Part shown: piece by piece, positions 53,321-64,000 of the stretch | Layout: each line of letters starts with the position of its first letter | Position numbering within the stretch: the stretch's first letter is position 1 | Source of the DNA: Semisulcospira habei | Lineage: Eukaryota > Mollusca > Gastropoda > Semisulcospiridae | Length of the DNA: 64,000 nucleotides | Direction of reading: 5' to 3' | NCBI GenBank assembly: GCA_036245525.1 | Contig: BTPG01000004.1 | Location: 216,268,373 to 216,332,372 of the forward strand | Position numbers and translations under genes: made by a program | Notes under the pieces: generated by a model | Seen by the model: only the letters and a program-made list of their open reading frames with translations | The model's database searches: none | Told to the model about the DNA's origin: nothing

Positions 53321-55098
53321 TCTAAGTCGCCAAGCCACCTACTGCGCGCCGGTGCCACCGACAGTGTTGCAAATGCTTTACGTGGCATCCGGTTGCGAAA
53401 GAGAGGCCGCAGGGGTCGAATTAGCAGAAGGCACGACTCGCCACCACACCCATAACCACACACTTCTTCACCTTTTCCTATGTCTTTCCACCCCCTCCGC
53501 CTCCCCGTCTTCTCCCCATCCCTTCCTTCTTCTCCCATTTCTTCTCCTGTCTTCCTCTCCTACCGCTCCCTGATATCCTCGGCCGCCTCCTCCCCCACCC
53601 TCCTCCCCTTCCCTCCATCCACCCCCTCCTCCTTCGCCTGCTTGTTCCTCCTCGTCCCCTCCTCCCCCTTTCTCCTCCCCTTCCCCCTCGCTCTTCCTCA
53701 TCTTTTCCTACTCTCCTTCCTCCCCCTCTCTCCTCCCCCCTCACCCTCCTCTCGCATCCTCTTTCGTGCCCGGTTCTCTTCCCCGTCTTTTCCTCCTCCC
53801 CCCTCCCTCATCTTTCCCCCCTCCATCCTCTTTTCCCCCTCCCCACCCTCCTCCTCCTTTGTCCTCTCCTTCGTCCGTTTCTTCTTCCTCTTCATCTTCT
53901 GTCTCACCCAACCTAAAACTGTATCTCTTCAATGCACAGTCTGTCTGCAAAGATGGCAAAGCTGACGTGATTTCATTCTAGACAATGACCTAGATGTTGT
54001 CGTGATCACCGAAACGTGGCTCCGCTCAGCTGGCGATGAACCCATCATCGCCAGCGTCACTCCGAGTGGCTACCGCCTGGCCTCCTTCCCGCGCGCTTCC
54101 AGAAGGGGGTGGCATTGCCATCATCTACAGGGACTGTCTTTCCGCTCACCTCTCCTTCTCTCAGTCTCTACCTTTTGCTCATCCCTCCTTTGAATCTGTC
54201 GAGTCCGTAGCAACACTCCCTGGCCAGTCCATCATCTTCTCATGTATCTATCGCCCCCCTACAAGCTCTCAAAACAAACTCACAAACTCCATGTTCCTCA
54301 CCGAGTTCGACCTCCTCCTCGACCACTACAGCACACGACCTGGAAAATACATCCTTCTTGGCGACTTTAACTTCCACTTCGACAAACCCGACCACCCTGA
54401 CACAAAACGCCTTTGCACATCACTTTCAAACTACAATCTTTCACAACACATCACCAAACCCACCCACCGACTCGGCCACACCCTCGACTGGATCATCACC
54501 CGCACCTCCGATCAACTCTTTCTCGACTCTGACACCTCCTCTGTGCTTCCCTCTGACCACCTCGCTATTCTCGTCTCCCTCAACCTACCTCCCCCGAAAA
54601 AAAACCCAAGCTCCTTGTCTCTCGTCCCAAACTAAAATCTGTCAACCGGGAGAGCTTCTTCGACCTTCTCATGGGCCCCGCCTCCTCTCCTGATCTTGCA
54701 TCCAAATTTCGACTCCTCCCTTCGAAAACTTCTAGACACCCATGCACCTGTCACCACCTGCTCCATACCTTACCGACCCCCCTCCCCCTGGCTCACTGAC
54801 GACATAGCTGAGGCCAAGCGCGAGCGCCGACAAGCGGAACACCGCTGGCGCTCATCTGACCTCACCGTTCACAGACAGATCTTCCAAACAACTAGATCCA
54901 AAGTCTGCACAATGATCTCCGACTCCAAACGTAAATACCTTCAAAACAAAATCCTGGAATCCACTTCTTCCAAAACCCTCTACGCTACCATGAACTCACT
55001 CTTAGGCATTTCTAAAGACTCTCCTCTCCCCAACACACACAGCAAAGAAGAACTCCCGTCCGCTTTTTCCACCTATTTTTCCAACAAAATCCAAACTC
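53321..55098 (+). pseudogene. L2-like LINE ORF2: N-terminal leader, endonuclease and linker
   Basis: Leader LRGIRLRKRGRRGRISRRHD is typical of L2-type ORF2. A 470-bp pyrimidine-rich stretch (53430-53900) follows. Endonuclease: LKLYLFNAQSVCKDGKADVI, VVVITETWLRSAGD (E), GGGIAIIYRD, KYILLGDFNFHFD, HTLDWIITR (D) and LPSDHLAILVS (SDH). Linker: LRKLLDTHAPVTTCSIPYRP, SPWLTDDIAEAKRERRQAEH. Frameshifts occur near 53975, 54100, 54610 and 54690. It ends before RT, at NKIQTL, where the TCTA array begins. Confidence 0.82.
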
Positions 55099-55391
55099 TA
55101 TCTATCTATCTAATCTATCTATGTATCTAATCTATCTATCTATCTAATCTATCTATCTAATCTATCTATCTAATCTATCTATCTGTCTAATATATCCATC
55201 TATCTAATCTATCTATCTATCTAATCTATCTATCTAATCTAATCTAATCTATCTAATCTATCTAATCTATCTATCTAATCTATCTAATCTATCTAATCTA
55301 TCTATCTATCTAATCTATCTTATCTATCTTATCTATCTTATCTATCTATCTATCTAATCTATCTATCTAATCTATCTAATCTATCTATCTA

Positions 55392-55433
<42 letters not shown>

Positions 55434-55912
55434 TCTATCTATCTATCTAATCTATCTATCTAATCTATCTATCTATCTAATCTATCTAATCTATCTAATC
55501 TAATCTAATCTAATCTATCTAATCTAATCTATCTAATCTATCTAATCTATCTATCTAATCTATCTATCTATCTAATCTATCTATCTATCTAATCTATCTA
55601 TCTATCTTATCTATCTTATCTATCTTATCTATCTAATCTATCTAATCTATCTAATCTATCTATCTATCTTATCTATCTTATCTATCTTATCTATCTAATC
55701 TATCTTATCTATCTATCTATCTAATCTATCTAACTATCTAATCTATCTAATCTATCTATCTAATCTATCTATGTATCTAATCTATGTATCTAATCTATCT
55801 ATCTAATCTATCTAATCTAATCTATCTAATCTAATCTATCTAATCTATCTAACCTAATCTATCTAACCTAATCTATCTAATCTAATCTATTTATCTAATC
55901 TATCTATCTCCC
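55099..55912. repeat. (TCTA)n/(TCTAA)n array
   Basis: About 814 bp of TCTA units with frequent extra A (TCTAA) and occasional TCTTA, TGTA and TCTAACCTAA. Longer periods such as 12-17 bp recur locally. Sits exactly at the truncation of the L2-like ORF2. Confidence 0.96.
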
Positions 55913-55917
55913 GTAGT

Positions 55918-56495
55918 CTTGCCGACCGTTAGGGCATCACTGATGACTTGGCAACCAGCTCCCTCCATTCCTCTCTGTTCTCTGCCATTCTCAACGTATC
56001 GGCTAGCTTCAGTCCTGTCCACTCTGGGATATTATCCTCCCGTCTTTTCCTCTGTCTTCCTCTCCTTCGTCCTCCTTGCACAGTGCCTTGCAGGATTGTT
56101 TTGGCAAGCCCTGCTGAACGCGTGACATGCCCATACCACTTCAGTTTTCGTTTTCTCACAATGGCTAATAAGTCTTCATAGGGCCCGATGGCTTGCCTGA
56201 TTCTGCTTCACACTTCCTCGTTTGTGATGTGATCTCTGTATGAAATGCCAAGCAGCCTTCGAAAACATCTCATTTCAGTGGCTTGTATCCTCCTTTCAAG
56301 GTCTGCTGTGAGGGTCCATGACTCGCAGGCATACAAGAACACTGAGATGACTAAGGAGCGCATCAGTCTGATCTTGGAGCAGAGTGTGATGTTTCTGTCC
56401 TTCCATATGGTCTTCAATCTTGTCAGTGCTGTTTTTGTCTGTGCAATCCTGGACAGTATTTCTGGTTTTGATCCCTCATCTAAACAACGTATCAT
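55918..56495 (-). pseudogene. RTE-clade LINE ORF2 C-terminus
   Basis: TKTALTRLKTIWKDRNITLC, LMRSLVISVFLYACESWTLT, MRCFRRLLGISYRDHITNEE, RKRKLKWYGHVTRSAGLAKT and QGGRRRGRQRKRREDNIPEW are the classic RTE/BovB-type tail. One in-frame TGA at about 56205. Only the part after the RT domain survives (5'-truncated). Confidence 0.88.
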
Positions 56496-56525
56496 GGGAA
56501 GACTTTAATTTTGAGATGACGTTAT

Positions 56526-56876
56526 TACCATTGACGGCTACCTCTCCCTTTACACCCCTGTTCCTGACCAGATGGCCCAGACAATTATCAAAATCTACGA
56601 AGGGCCAGTACAAACAGACGGCAACAAACTAATCGTCATCACAGTATATTTCCGGAAAAGAAGAACGACCGGCGGCACCTACATGATCCAAGGAGAGAGA
56701 ACGGGTTTGTGGGTGAGCTCTGAGTACCGGGCCCTTTGCGACATTGTACAGCAACTAATAGATGGTACAGCTGACCCCTCAGAAAATGTCCCTGTTGCGA
56801 TAAACCGGTCTCCATATTCGAACGGACTAACAGATCTAAAGCACACAGTCGGCCTCCCCTGCAGTCCCATCTGTTA
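56526..56876 (+). CDS. Unrecognised open frame with coding-like composition
   Basis: Open from DVITIDGYLSLYTPVPDQMA (ATG at 56572) to TAA 56874-56876, 101-117 codons. Composition is balanced and not repetitive: QTIIKIYEGPVQTDGNKLIV, TGGTYMIQGERTGLWVSSEY, LCDIVQQLIDGTADPSENVP. No family recognised. It could be an exon, a LINE ORF1 fragment or a domesticated fragment. No clear splice acceptor at its start. Confidence 0.35.
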
Positions 56877-57009
56877 AAATGCCTTAGCCTTAGTCTGTCT
56901 CAGTCATCCCCTAATTTTTATTCCCTTAAACAACACTACCACCCACTTGCTGCACATTTTCCATGCACAAAATTCCCGCCCCCCCCCCCCCCCCCCCCCC
57001 CTAAAAAAT

Positions 57010-57612
57010 GAAAGATGATTCAAAACAATGCGGCGCGACTCATCTTGAAGAAACGAAAGAGAGACCACGTTACGCCTCTACTGAAGAAGCTGCACTGGCT
57101 ACCCGTAAAATTCCGCTGCCAGTATAAAATTGCAATTTTCGCCTATCGGCATTTTGACGGATTAATCCCGCTGTACCTTTCTGCCAAGCTGTCTGTTTAT
57201 CAACCATCACGCACCCTCCGTTCCTCTAGTGAATTTTTTTTTTAATCCCGAAGCTTAACATGAAAACTGTCGAGGAGCGTTCTTTCACCTTTTTAGCCTC
57301 AAGTGTGTGGAACTCGCTGCCAAATGAAATGCGAAATCTGACCACAATGTCACAGTTCAAAGGTCACTTAAAGACTTTCTTTTCTGTCGGGCATTTAACA
57401 CTTAGCTCATCTTAGCTAATTTTTGACTGGCTGCCTTTTATTCTGATCCTAAAGGAAGTGAATGTAAGGTGTTGGGATGATGGGGTGGTTTAAAGTAGTA
57501 TATAATTGTGCGTGTGTCTGAGAGAGAGGGTGTGCTGTTGTGCATGCGCAGCGAGTCCAGTGTTTTTTCTGGAGAACAGCGCTATACAAGAACTATGTAT
57601 TATTATTATTAT
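57010..57612 (+). pseudogene. L2-like LINE ORF2 C-terminus and 3' end
   Basis: MIQNNAARLILKKRKRDHVT, LLKKLHWLPVKFRCQYKIAI, PSRTLRSSS, then after a T-run frameshift SVWNSLPNEMRNLTTMSQFK and HLKTFFSVGH. The 3' end GCGCTATACAAGAACTATGT followed by (ATT)n at 57600-57612 is the usual L2 terminus. It may be the other end of the element at 53321 or a separate copy. A C27 run lies just upstream (56972-57001). Confidence 0.85.
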
Positions 57613-58370
57613 TTTTAAAAAAAGGACATCAGCCGTCTCGCTTCCTGGCTATCAACATGATTCTGTACCAACCCTACATCCAAGCGCAGCCAAAACTGGT
57701 ACACACCTCAAATCACCGTCCGCTTGGCAACTCAAACTAGGACAAAAAGTGTCCACTGGTTAAGCCAAGGCTGGTGTAAATCAAAGCACCAACCATGTCT
57801 CTTCTCATCTATCGAGGGATTTAAAGCAAATTCCAGCATACTGCATCTGCACAAATGCCAAAGAAGGCAGAAGACTTTTTTTAAAAAAACACCGGTCTTC
57901 TTACTGCCTCACCTACCTCATTTGAATATGTAACGTGGCCTGTAAGAGAAACTCTCCCGCCTGAACACAATTCAATCTGCCATCAGTGCAATCCTTAGAC
58001 ACTAGCTAAGTCAAACCCAAAGTGACACCATTGAATGTTGCTGCAACTGTATGTTATGGACCATTATGTGTAGCGCGTTGTTGTAGTGTTCACTATGCTG
58101 TTTATATTTGGGATCATGCATATCTGATGCCATGAAAAACAGACTAGATATGGTCAGAATGCCTCCAAAATTGGCATATACATCAAGTAATATATCTAAT
58201 TCTCAGAAATAGTGCATTTGAGGCACAGGCACATAAATGTATGTTTTTCATATTTTGCCATTACCCACCCACACCTACTTTTTCTGTTTTTCCACGTTTA
58301 TATACACATGCATTACAGTCAAACTGACTCCCGGTAGGCTGAACAACTGAAAAAGGTTGCCATAACACTG
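57613..58370. other. Unassigned sequence
   Basis: No feature supported. Two overlapping ORFs at 57506-57933 show no family motif. Confidence 0.5.
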
Positions 58371-58373
58371 ACA

Positions 58374-58673
58374 TTGATGACAAATGAGCTTTCAGACCCA
58401 AGGCCATTGCCTTGTGTATCTCAGGACAGCCAAAACTCATCGAACCTATCGTCTGATGACAGCAAGCAGGAAGAGGCCTGTAACCAGTGTCATAACCCTA
58501 TATGCAGCTCGCAATCTTTTCCTGATGCAAAAGGAGTCATGAAACAGCTGTGCAATTTAAACATTAAGTCTACTGAGCTATCCCACAGCCAAAAGACTAC
58601 ACCAAACAGCCAAAACTATGATAAGCGGGGCACACGGAATGTCAGAGTCTCAGAACACCTGAACTCATGTTGA
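58374..58673 (+). CDS. Unrecognised Ser/Cys-rich open frame
   Basis: 99 codons: DSQNSSNLSSDDSKQEEACN, QCHNPICSSQSFPDAKGVMK, ending HLNSC at TGA. Two Cys pairs (CNQCHNPIC) hint at zinc binding, but no family was recognised. Composition is not repeat-like. May be a transposon ORF1 or an exon fragment. Confidence 0.25.
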   Translation: MMTNELSDPRPLPCVSQDSQNSSNLSSDDSKQEEACNQCHNPICSSQSFPDAKGVMKQLCNLNIKSTELSHSQKTTPNSQNYDKRGTRNVRVSEHLNSC

Positions 58674-59368
58674 AAATGCAGCAAGCATGTGTGTGCCAAA
58701 CCTGTGAACACTCCTGTACCGGTGGCCGCAGCAGCTCCCATAACAACGCACTCGACTGAGCTTGTACAAGTGCTTCTGTTTGGCTCAGAATAGACACCAG
58801 AGACATCCCTCATGACAGTTACAGCAGAATGACACCTCAGATGTGGCCTATGTTGTATAGAAATATAGCTGGGTCATGCAAAATAACTTCTGCATGTCAC
58901 ATTCTTTTGGCTGCTGATTTCACTCTGAGGTCAGCTGACTGATGAAATGAACCTGCTGACACTGTTTCATTGTAGTTTTGATCTTCCAGCTCTCTCTCCC
59001 CCCCCCCCCCCACCCCCCACCCCAACTCTCCACCACCTCCACCCCACCCCCACAACTTCAATAACTGAATGAGTGCATTTTTGTTTCATGCATTTAGCAA
59101 ACTGAACGCCCCAAACCTCATTTCTTTTAGGGTCAAGGTCACAGCTCAAGGTCGAAGGTCAGACAACAAATAAATGAAACAAACACACTAAACATGGCCC
59201 ACAGTGCAGGTAAACATGGTGTTGCGATCAAAACATGCAAAAACGCCTATACAACTGCAAGCAAAGCGATTTTGGGGCAAAATTTATAATTTTTCATGAT
59301 TTTCTCGGTTTTCCAACTGCAAAAGTCCAAACTCAATGATATGGTTACATTAAACCAGCTTCTGGTCT
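58674..59368. other. Unassigned sequence
   Basis: A C-rich patch at 58999-59053. No gene supported. Confidence 0.5.
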
Positions 59369-59451
59369 ATGTCACATATGGCATGTAGTGCCTCTGACAG
59401 CCAGTACCTCAGTCACCTTGACCCCCACCACCACCTTCCCCGCCAACCCTC

Positions 59452-60543
59452 GTGGCTCGTCGCGGGGAATCCCCCATCACCCCCACCCTTTCCACTTCCT
59501 CAGCCGACAAAGAAGTTTCCCTTCTCGTACAGCCATCGGCCGAGAACGATGCGTGTGAAGAGGATTACCAGCCAGCGTCCCTCCCACCCAACCGCCTTTA
59601 TCTGCCACAAGTCGTCTCCCCCTCCACTATTCCCTCCCCCGAGCAACCACCGGTTGTCACGTCCTCTGCTTCAGCGGATGTTGACACCGTATCTGCGTGC
59701 CCCACATCCTTCCCCCTCCCCAACCTATCACGTCAATGCAGCTCCTGTCCGGAGGGTCTACTCGCTACCTCCTCACCCGCCACGTGTCCTGATGCAAAGG
59801 TCATCACTACTGCTGAGGTCATCACTACTGACGCAACTCCAGCTACTCAGTCGGCCACTTATCCCACCCGGGTCTGCCCTGGGGGACGTGGGTGGGGTTA
59901 GGTATTTTTTAGTTCCCAGGGTCACCCTGGTCAGCCCCACAGGGTGGGTTTTTCTTTCTATTCTGGGGCATGTGTTTCTGTCTACCCTTTGTCCATTCAC
60001 CTGTTTTTGCCTTTTTAAAACTCTCCCTACTGTCTGCACTGCCTGTAGCTCTTGATATTGGATGTGTGTTGCTAAATGGTCTTAGCTTTAGTTAGGCCCC
60101 ATGTTGTAGGTTTATTTAACGTATTTGACCGGCTGGCGACATACATTCACTTTTCTGTTTAGTTTTTTTTTCACAAGCAGTGCAGGCACGTCCTGAGAAA
60201 GCCTTGTTGCTGTCGGGACGTTAAGCAATGTACAATCAATCAATCAATCAGTCGGCCAGTGTCGTAGAATCGCTCAACATTGTCCTCCCTCTACGGCAGC
60301 TGGTAGCTCTTCCAGCACTACCTGCTTCGTCATTGCTACTAACCCGACTACGCACTGCTCATGATCTCATCACGAGCCTTCGGACCGACGTAAATACTAT
60401 GTTTAAAGGACTGTCCGCAGCTTCAGCGAAGATCGATCAGCTAGACGGCCAGGTCCGCGATGTGGCGGTGAAGAGATCCAATGACGTTCAAGCCTTAGAG
60501 CGTTCATGGAGAGAAATTGTCATCTGTGGAAGAGAGGATGACT
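59452..60543 (+). pseudogene. LINE ORF1-like gene interrupted by a SINE
   Basis: The frame 59452-59857 (SPITPTLSTSSADKEVSLLV ... VITTDATPATQSA) continues in frame after 60258 (SVVESLNIVLPLRQLVALPA) when the SINE and one CAGTCGGCCA are removed, to TAG 60543. The joined gene is about 235 codons: a Pro/Ser/Thr-rich N-terminus and a C-terminal coiled-coil-like LRTAHDLITSLRTDVNTMFK, KIDQLDGQVRDVAVKRSNDV. This fits the N-terminal part of an L1/CR1-type ORF1, but no RRM or zinc motif is seen, so a host exon is possible. Confidence 0.45.
59858..60248 (+). mobile_element. SINE-like retroposon, copy 3
   Basis: 391 bp between CAGTCGGCCA at 59848-59857 and 60249-60258. Head CCCACCCGGGTCTGCCCTGG, 3' part GTTGCTGTCGGGACGTTAAG, tail (AATC)4. 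Close to the copy at 34533, so the family is fairly young. Confidence 0.87.
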
Positions 60544-60544
60544 A

Positions 60545-60747
60545 GTGTGAAAGCAGCTGTACACACACAAGCAGCACGGTCAATCATTTATCCTCTGCTA
60601 AACAGAACCACAGCCAGCGCCTGAAAGACATACAGAAACATCTAAAAAAAAAAAAACATGCGGCGCTTACTTTCACTCGCTCTAATGCTAACAAAAGCGG
60701 CACGTCCCAAGTATCCCCATGTGCCGTTGTTGATATCTGTAACCCCG
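60545..60747. other. Unassigned sequence
   Basis: About 200 bp downstream of the ORF1-like gene. An A run lies at 60644-60656. Nothing else seen. Confidence 0.4.
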
Positions 60748-61021
60748 AGGAGCGAGAGAGAGAGCGAGCGAGCGAGAGAGTTGAAAAGTTTTTATTCAGG
60801 ATAAAGTTTTAGGCATGCGAATGCCTCTCTTACAAACTGTCCTGCTACACTAGGCACATAAATATATATCGAGCAACACAATAAAAAATATTTTTAAAAA
60901 ACATTTAAAAAAAAACCACCATAGTATCAAGAACATTTAAATGTACGAAAAGCAAAAAAGACGAAGAAAAAACAACAACAACAAAATCCAACAAACAAAC
61001 AACATAATAACATCGACATAA

Positions 61022-61025
<4 letters not shown>
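60748..61025 (-). mobile_element. LINE 3' UTR fragment, CAGGA-hairpin subfamily
   Basis: On minus it runs from (TC)n at 61026 to GA/CGAG-rich repeats at 60748-60780. The 3' end has CAGGA, AGGCAT/ATGCCT and TCCTG arms then AATAAAAA. Homologous to 63715-63950 (shared ACATTTAAATGTTCTTGATA and GCATTCGCATGCCTAAAACT). No coding part. Confidence 0.78.

Positions 61026-61107
<82 letters not shown>
61026..61107. repeat. (GA)n microsatellite between two minus-strand LINE ends
   Basis: About 82 bp. It is the (TC)n tail of the copy at 61108-62898 and the 5' flank of the fragment at 60748-61025. Confidence 0.97.
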
Positions 61108-63535
<2,428 letters not shown>

Positions 63536-63618
63536 TGAAGATGTCCGAAGCACTTGCCATCCTATATCACTTGAACTTTAAACACAATGGTCCAGAGTAT
63601 CTCGCCAATCGCACAAAG
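63536..63618 (+). CDS. Putative host-gene exon C
   Basis: 83 bp, frame KMSEALAILYHLNFKHNGPE then YLANRTK. Acceptor TTTTTTGTGCACAG and donor AAG/GTAACT are canonical. It enters in phase 1, which fits exon B, and leaves in phase 0. No family is recognised. A (GT)n tract starts 8 bp past the donor. Confidence 0.48.
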
Positions 63619-63621
63619 GTA

Positions 63622-63626
<5 letters not shown>

Positions 63627-63714
<88 letters not shown>
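63627..63714. repeat. (GT)n microsatellite
   Basis: GT tract with a GCGCGC interruption at 63660-63667, right after exon C's donor. Confidence 0.96.
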
Positions 63715-63715
<1 letters not shown>

Positions 63716-63950
63716 TTTTGTTTGTTGTTGGGGTTTTTGGTTTGTTTGTTTTTGTTGTTTGTTTGTTTTTTTCGTCTTTTATGCTTTTCGTACATTTAAA
63801 TGTTCTTGATATTATGTTGTTGTTGGGTTTTTAAAATATTTTATTGTGTTGCTCGATGTATATTTATGTGTGTAGTGTAGCAGGACAGTTTAAAGGAGAG
63901 GCATTCGCATGCCTAAAACTTTATTCTGAAAAAAAAAAAGTTTCATCATC
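63715..63950 (+). mobile_element. LINE 3' UTR fragment, CAGGA-hairpin subfamily
   Basis: Homologous to 60748-61025. Arms CAGGA, AGGCAT/ATGCCT and TTCTG, then an A run, TTTCATCATCATCATC and (CT)n. No coding part. Confidence 0.78.

Positions 63951-64000
<50 letters not shown>
63951..64000. repeat. (CT)n microsatellite at the window edge
   Basis: Continues beyond the window. Tail of the preceding LINE fragment. Confidence 0.95.

Noticed and set aside
53468..53959. Glu/Gly/Arg-rich minus-strand ORFs
   Set aside because: Shadow of the polypyrimidine stretch in the L2-like leader.
59858..60248. tRNA-derived head in the SINE
   Set aside because: No convincing A and B box pair with proper spacing could be found, so no origin is claimed.

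Overview
The window is animal nuclear DNA, most likely from a marine mollusc or another lophotrochozoan. That placement is inference, based on the retroelement mix (CR1-like, RTE, Rex1, L2 and I-type LINEs, Gmr1-type gypsy, P/THAP, Tc1 and Harbinger elements), the long CT, GT and TA microsatellites and spliceosomal introns. No rRNA, tRNA or CRISPR was seen. Nearly all of the 64 kb is transposon-derived.

Region 1 (1-11.8 kb): an L1-type ORF1 remnant and a CR1-like 3' end, then a nest of insertions. A 5'-truncated I-type LINE (12-bp target duplication at 2091 and 11754) was split by a P-superfamily THAP transposon (2354-11059). That transposon was then hit by a Harbinger-like element (3975-8398, CTG duplication, carrying a young 375-bp tandem array) and by a solo gypsy LTR (9951-10891, TGCAA duplication). 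Removing the insertions leaves about 3.3 kb of P element with a decayed, intron-containing THAP-transposase gene on the minus strand.

Region 2 (11.8-19.5 kb): a 5'-truncated gypsy element of Gmr1-like domain order whose 3' LTR received an RTE-like fragment, then about 2.9 kb of gene-poor sequence.

Region 3 (19.5-42.4 kb): a train of CR1-like LINE copies, mostly 5'-truncated and all on the plus strand. Each starts directly after a (CT)n tract and ends in another one. The train is interrupted by an intact RTE-like LINE (22649-26378), a TTAA-type MITE, a foldback element and two SINE copies.

Region 4 (42.5-51.2 kb): a Tc1 element with 25-bp perfect terminal repeats, split by a CR1-like LINE with an intact ORF2, then a second P-element fragment and a second broken gypsy element.

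Region 5 (51.2-64 kb): fragments of Rex1-like, L2-like and RTE LINEs, an 814-bp TCTA/TCTAA array, a SINE inside an ORF1-like gene, and minus-strand CR1-like copies again sitting between (GA)n tracts.

Three short exon-like segments on the plus strand (19489-19641, 38761-38839, 63536-63618) have matching splice sites and compatible phases. They may belong to one host gene whose introns hold most of the LINEs. Two themes recur: CR1-like copies inserted between (TC)n tracts, and a shared two-helix hairpin with compensatory changes at their 3' ends.
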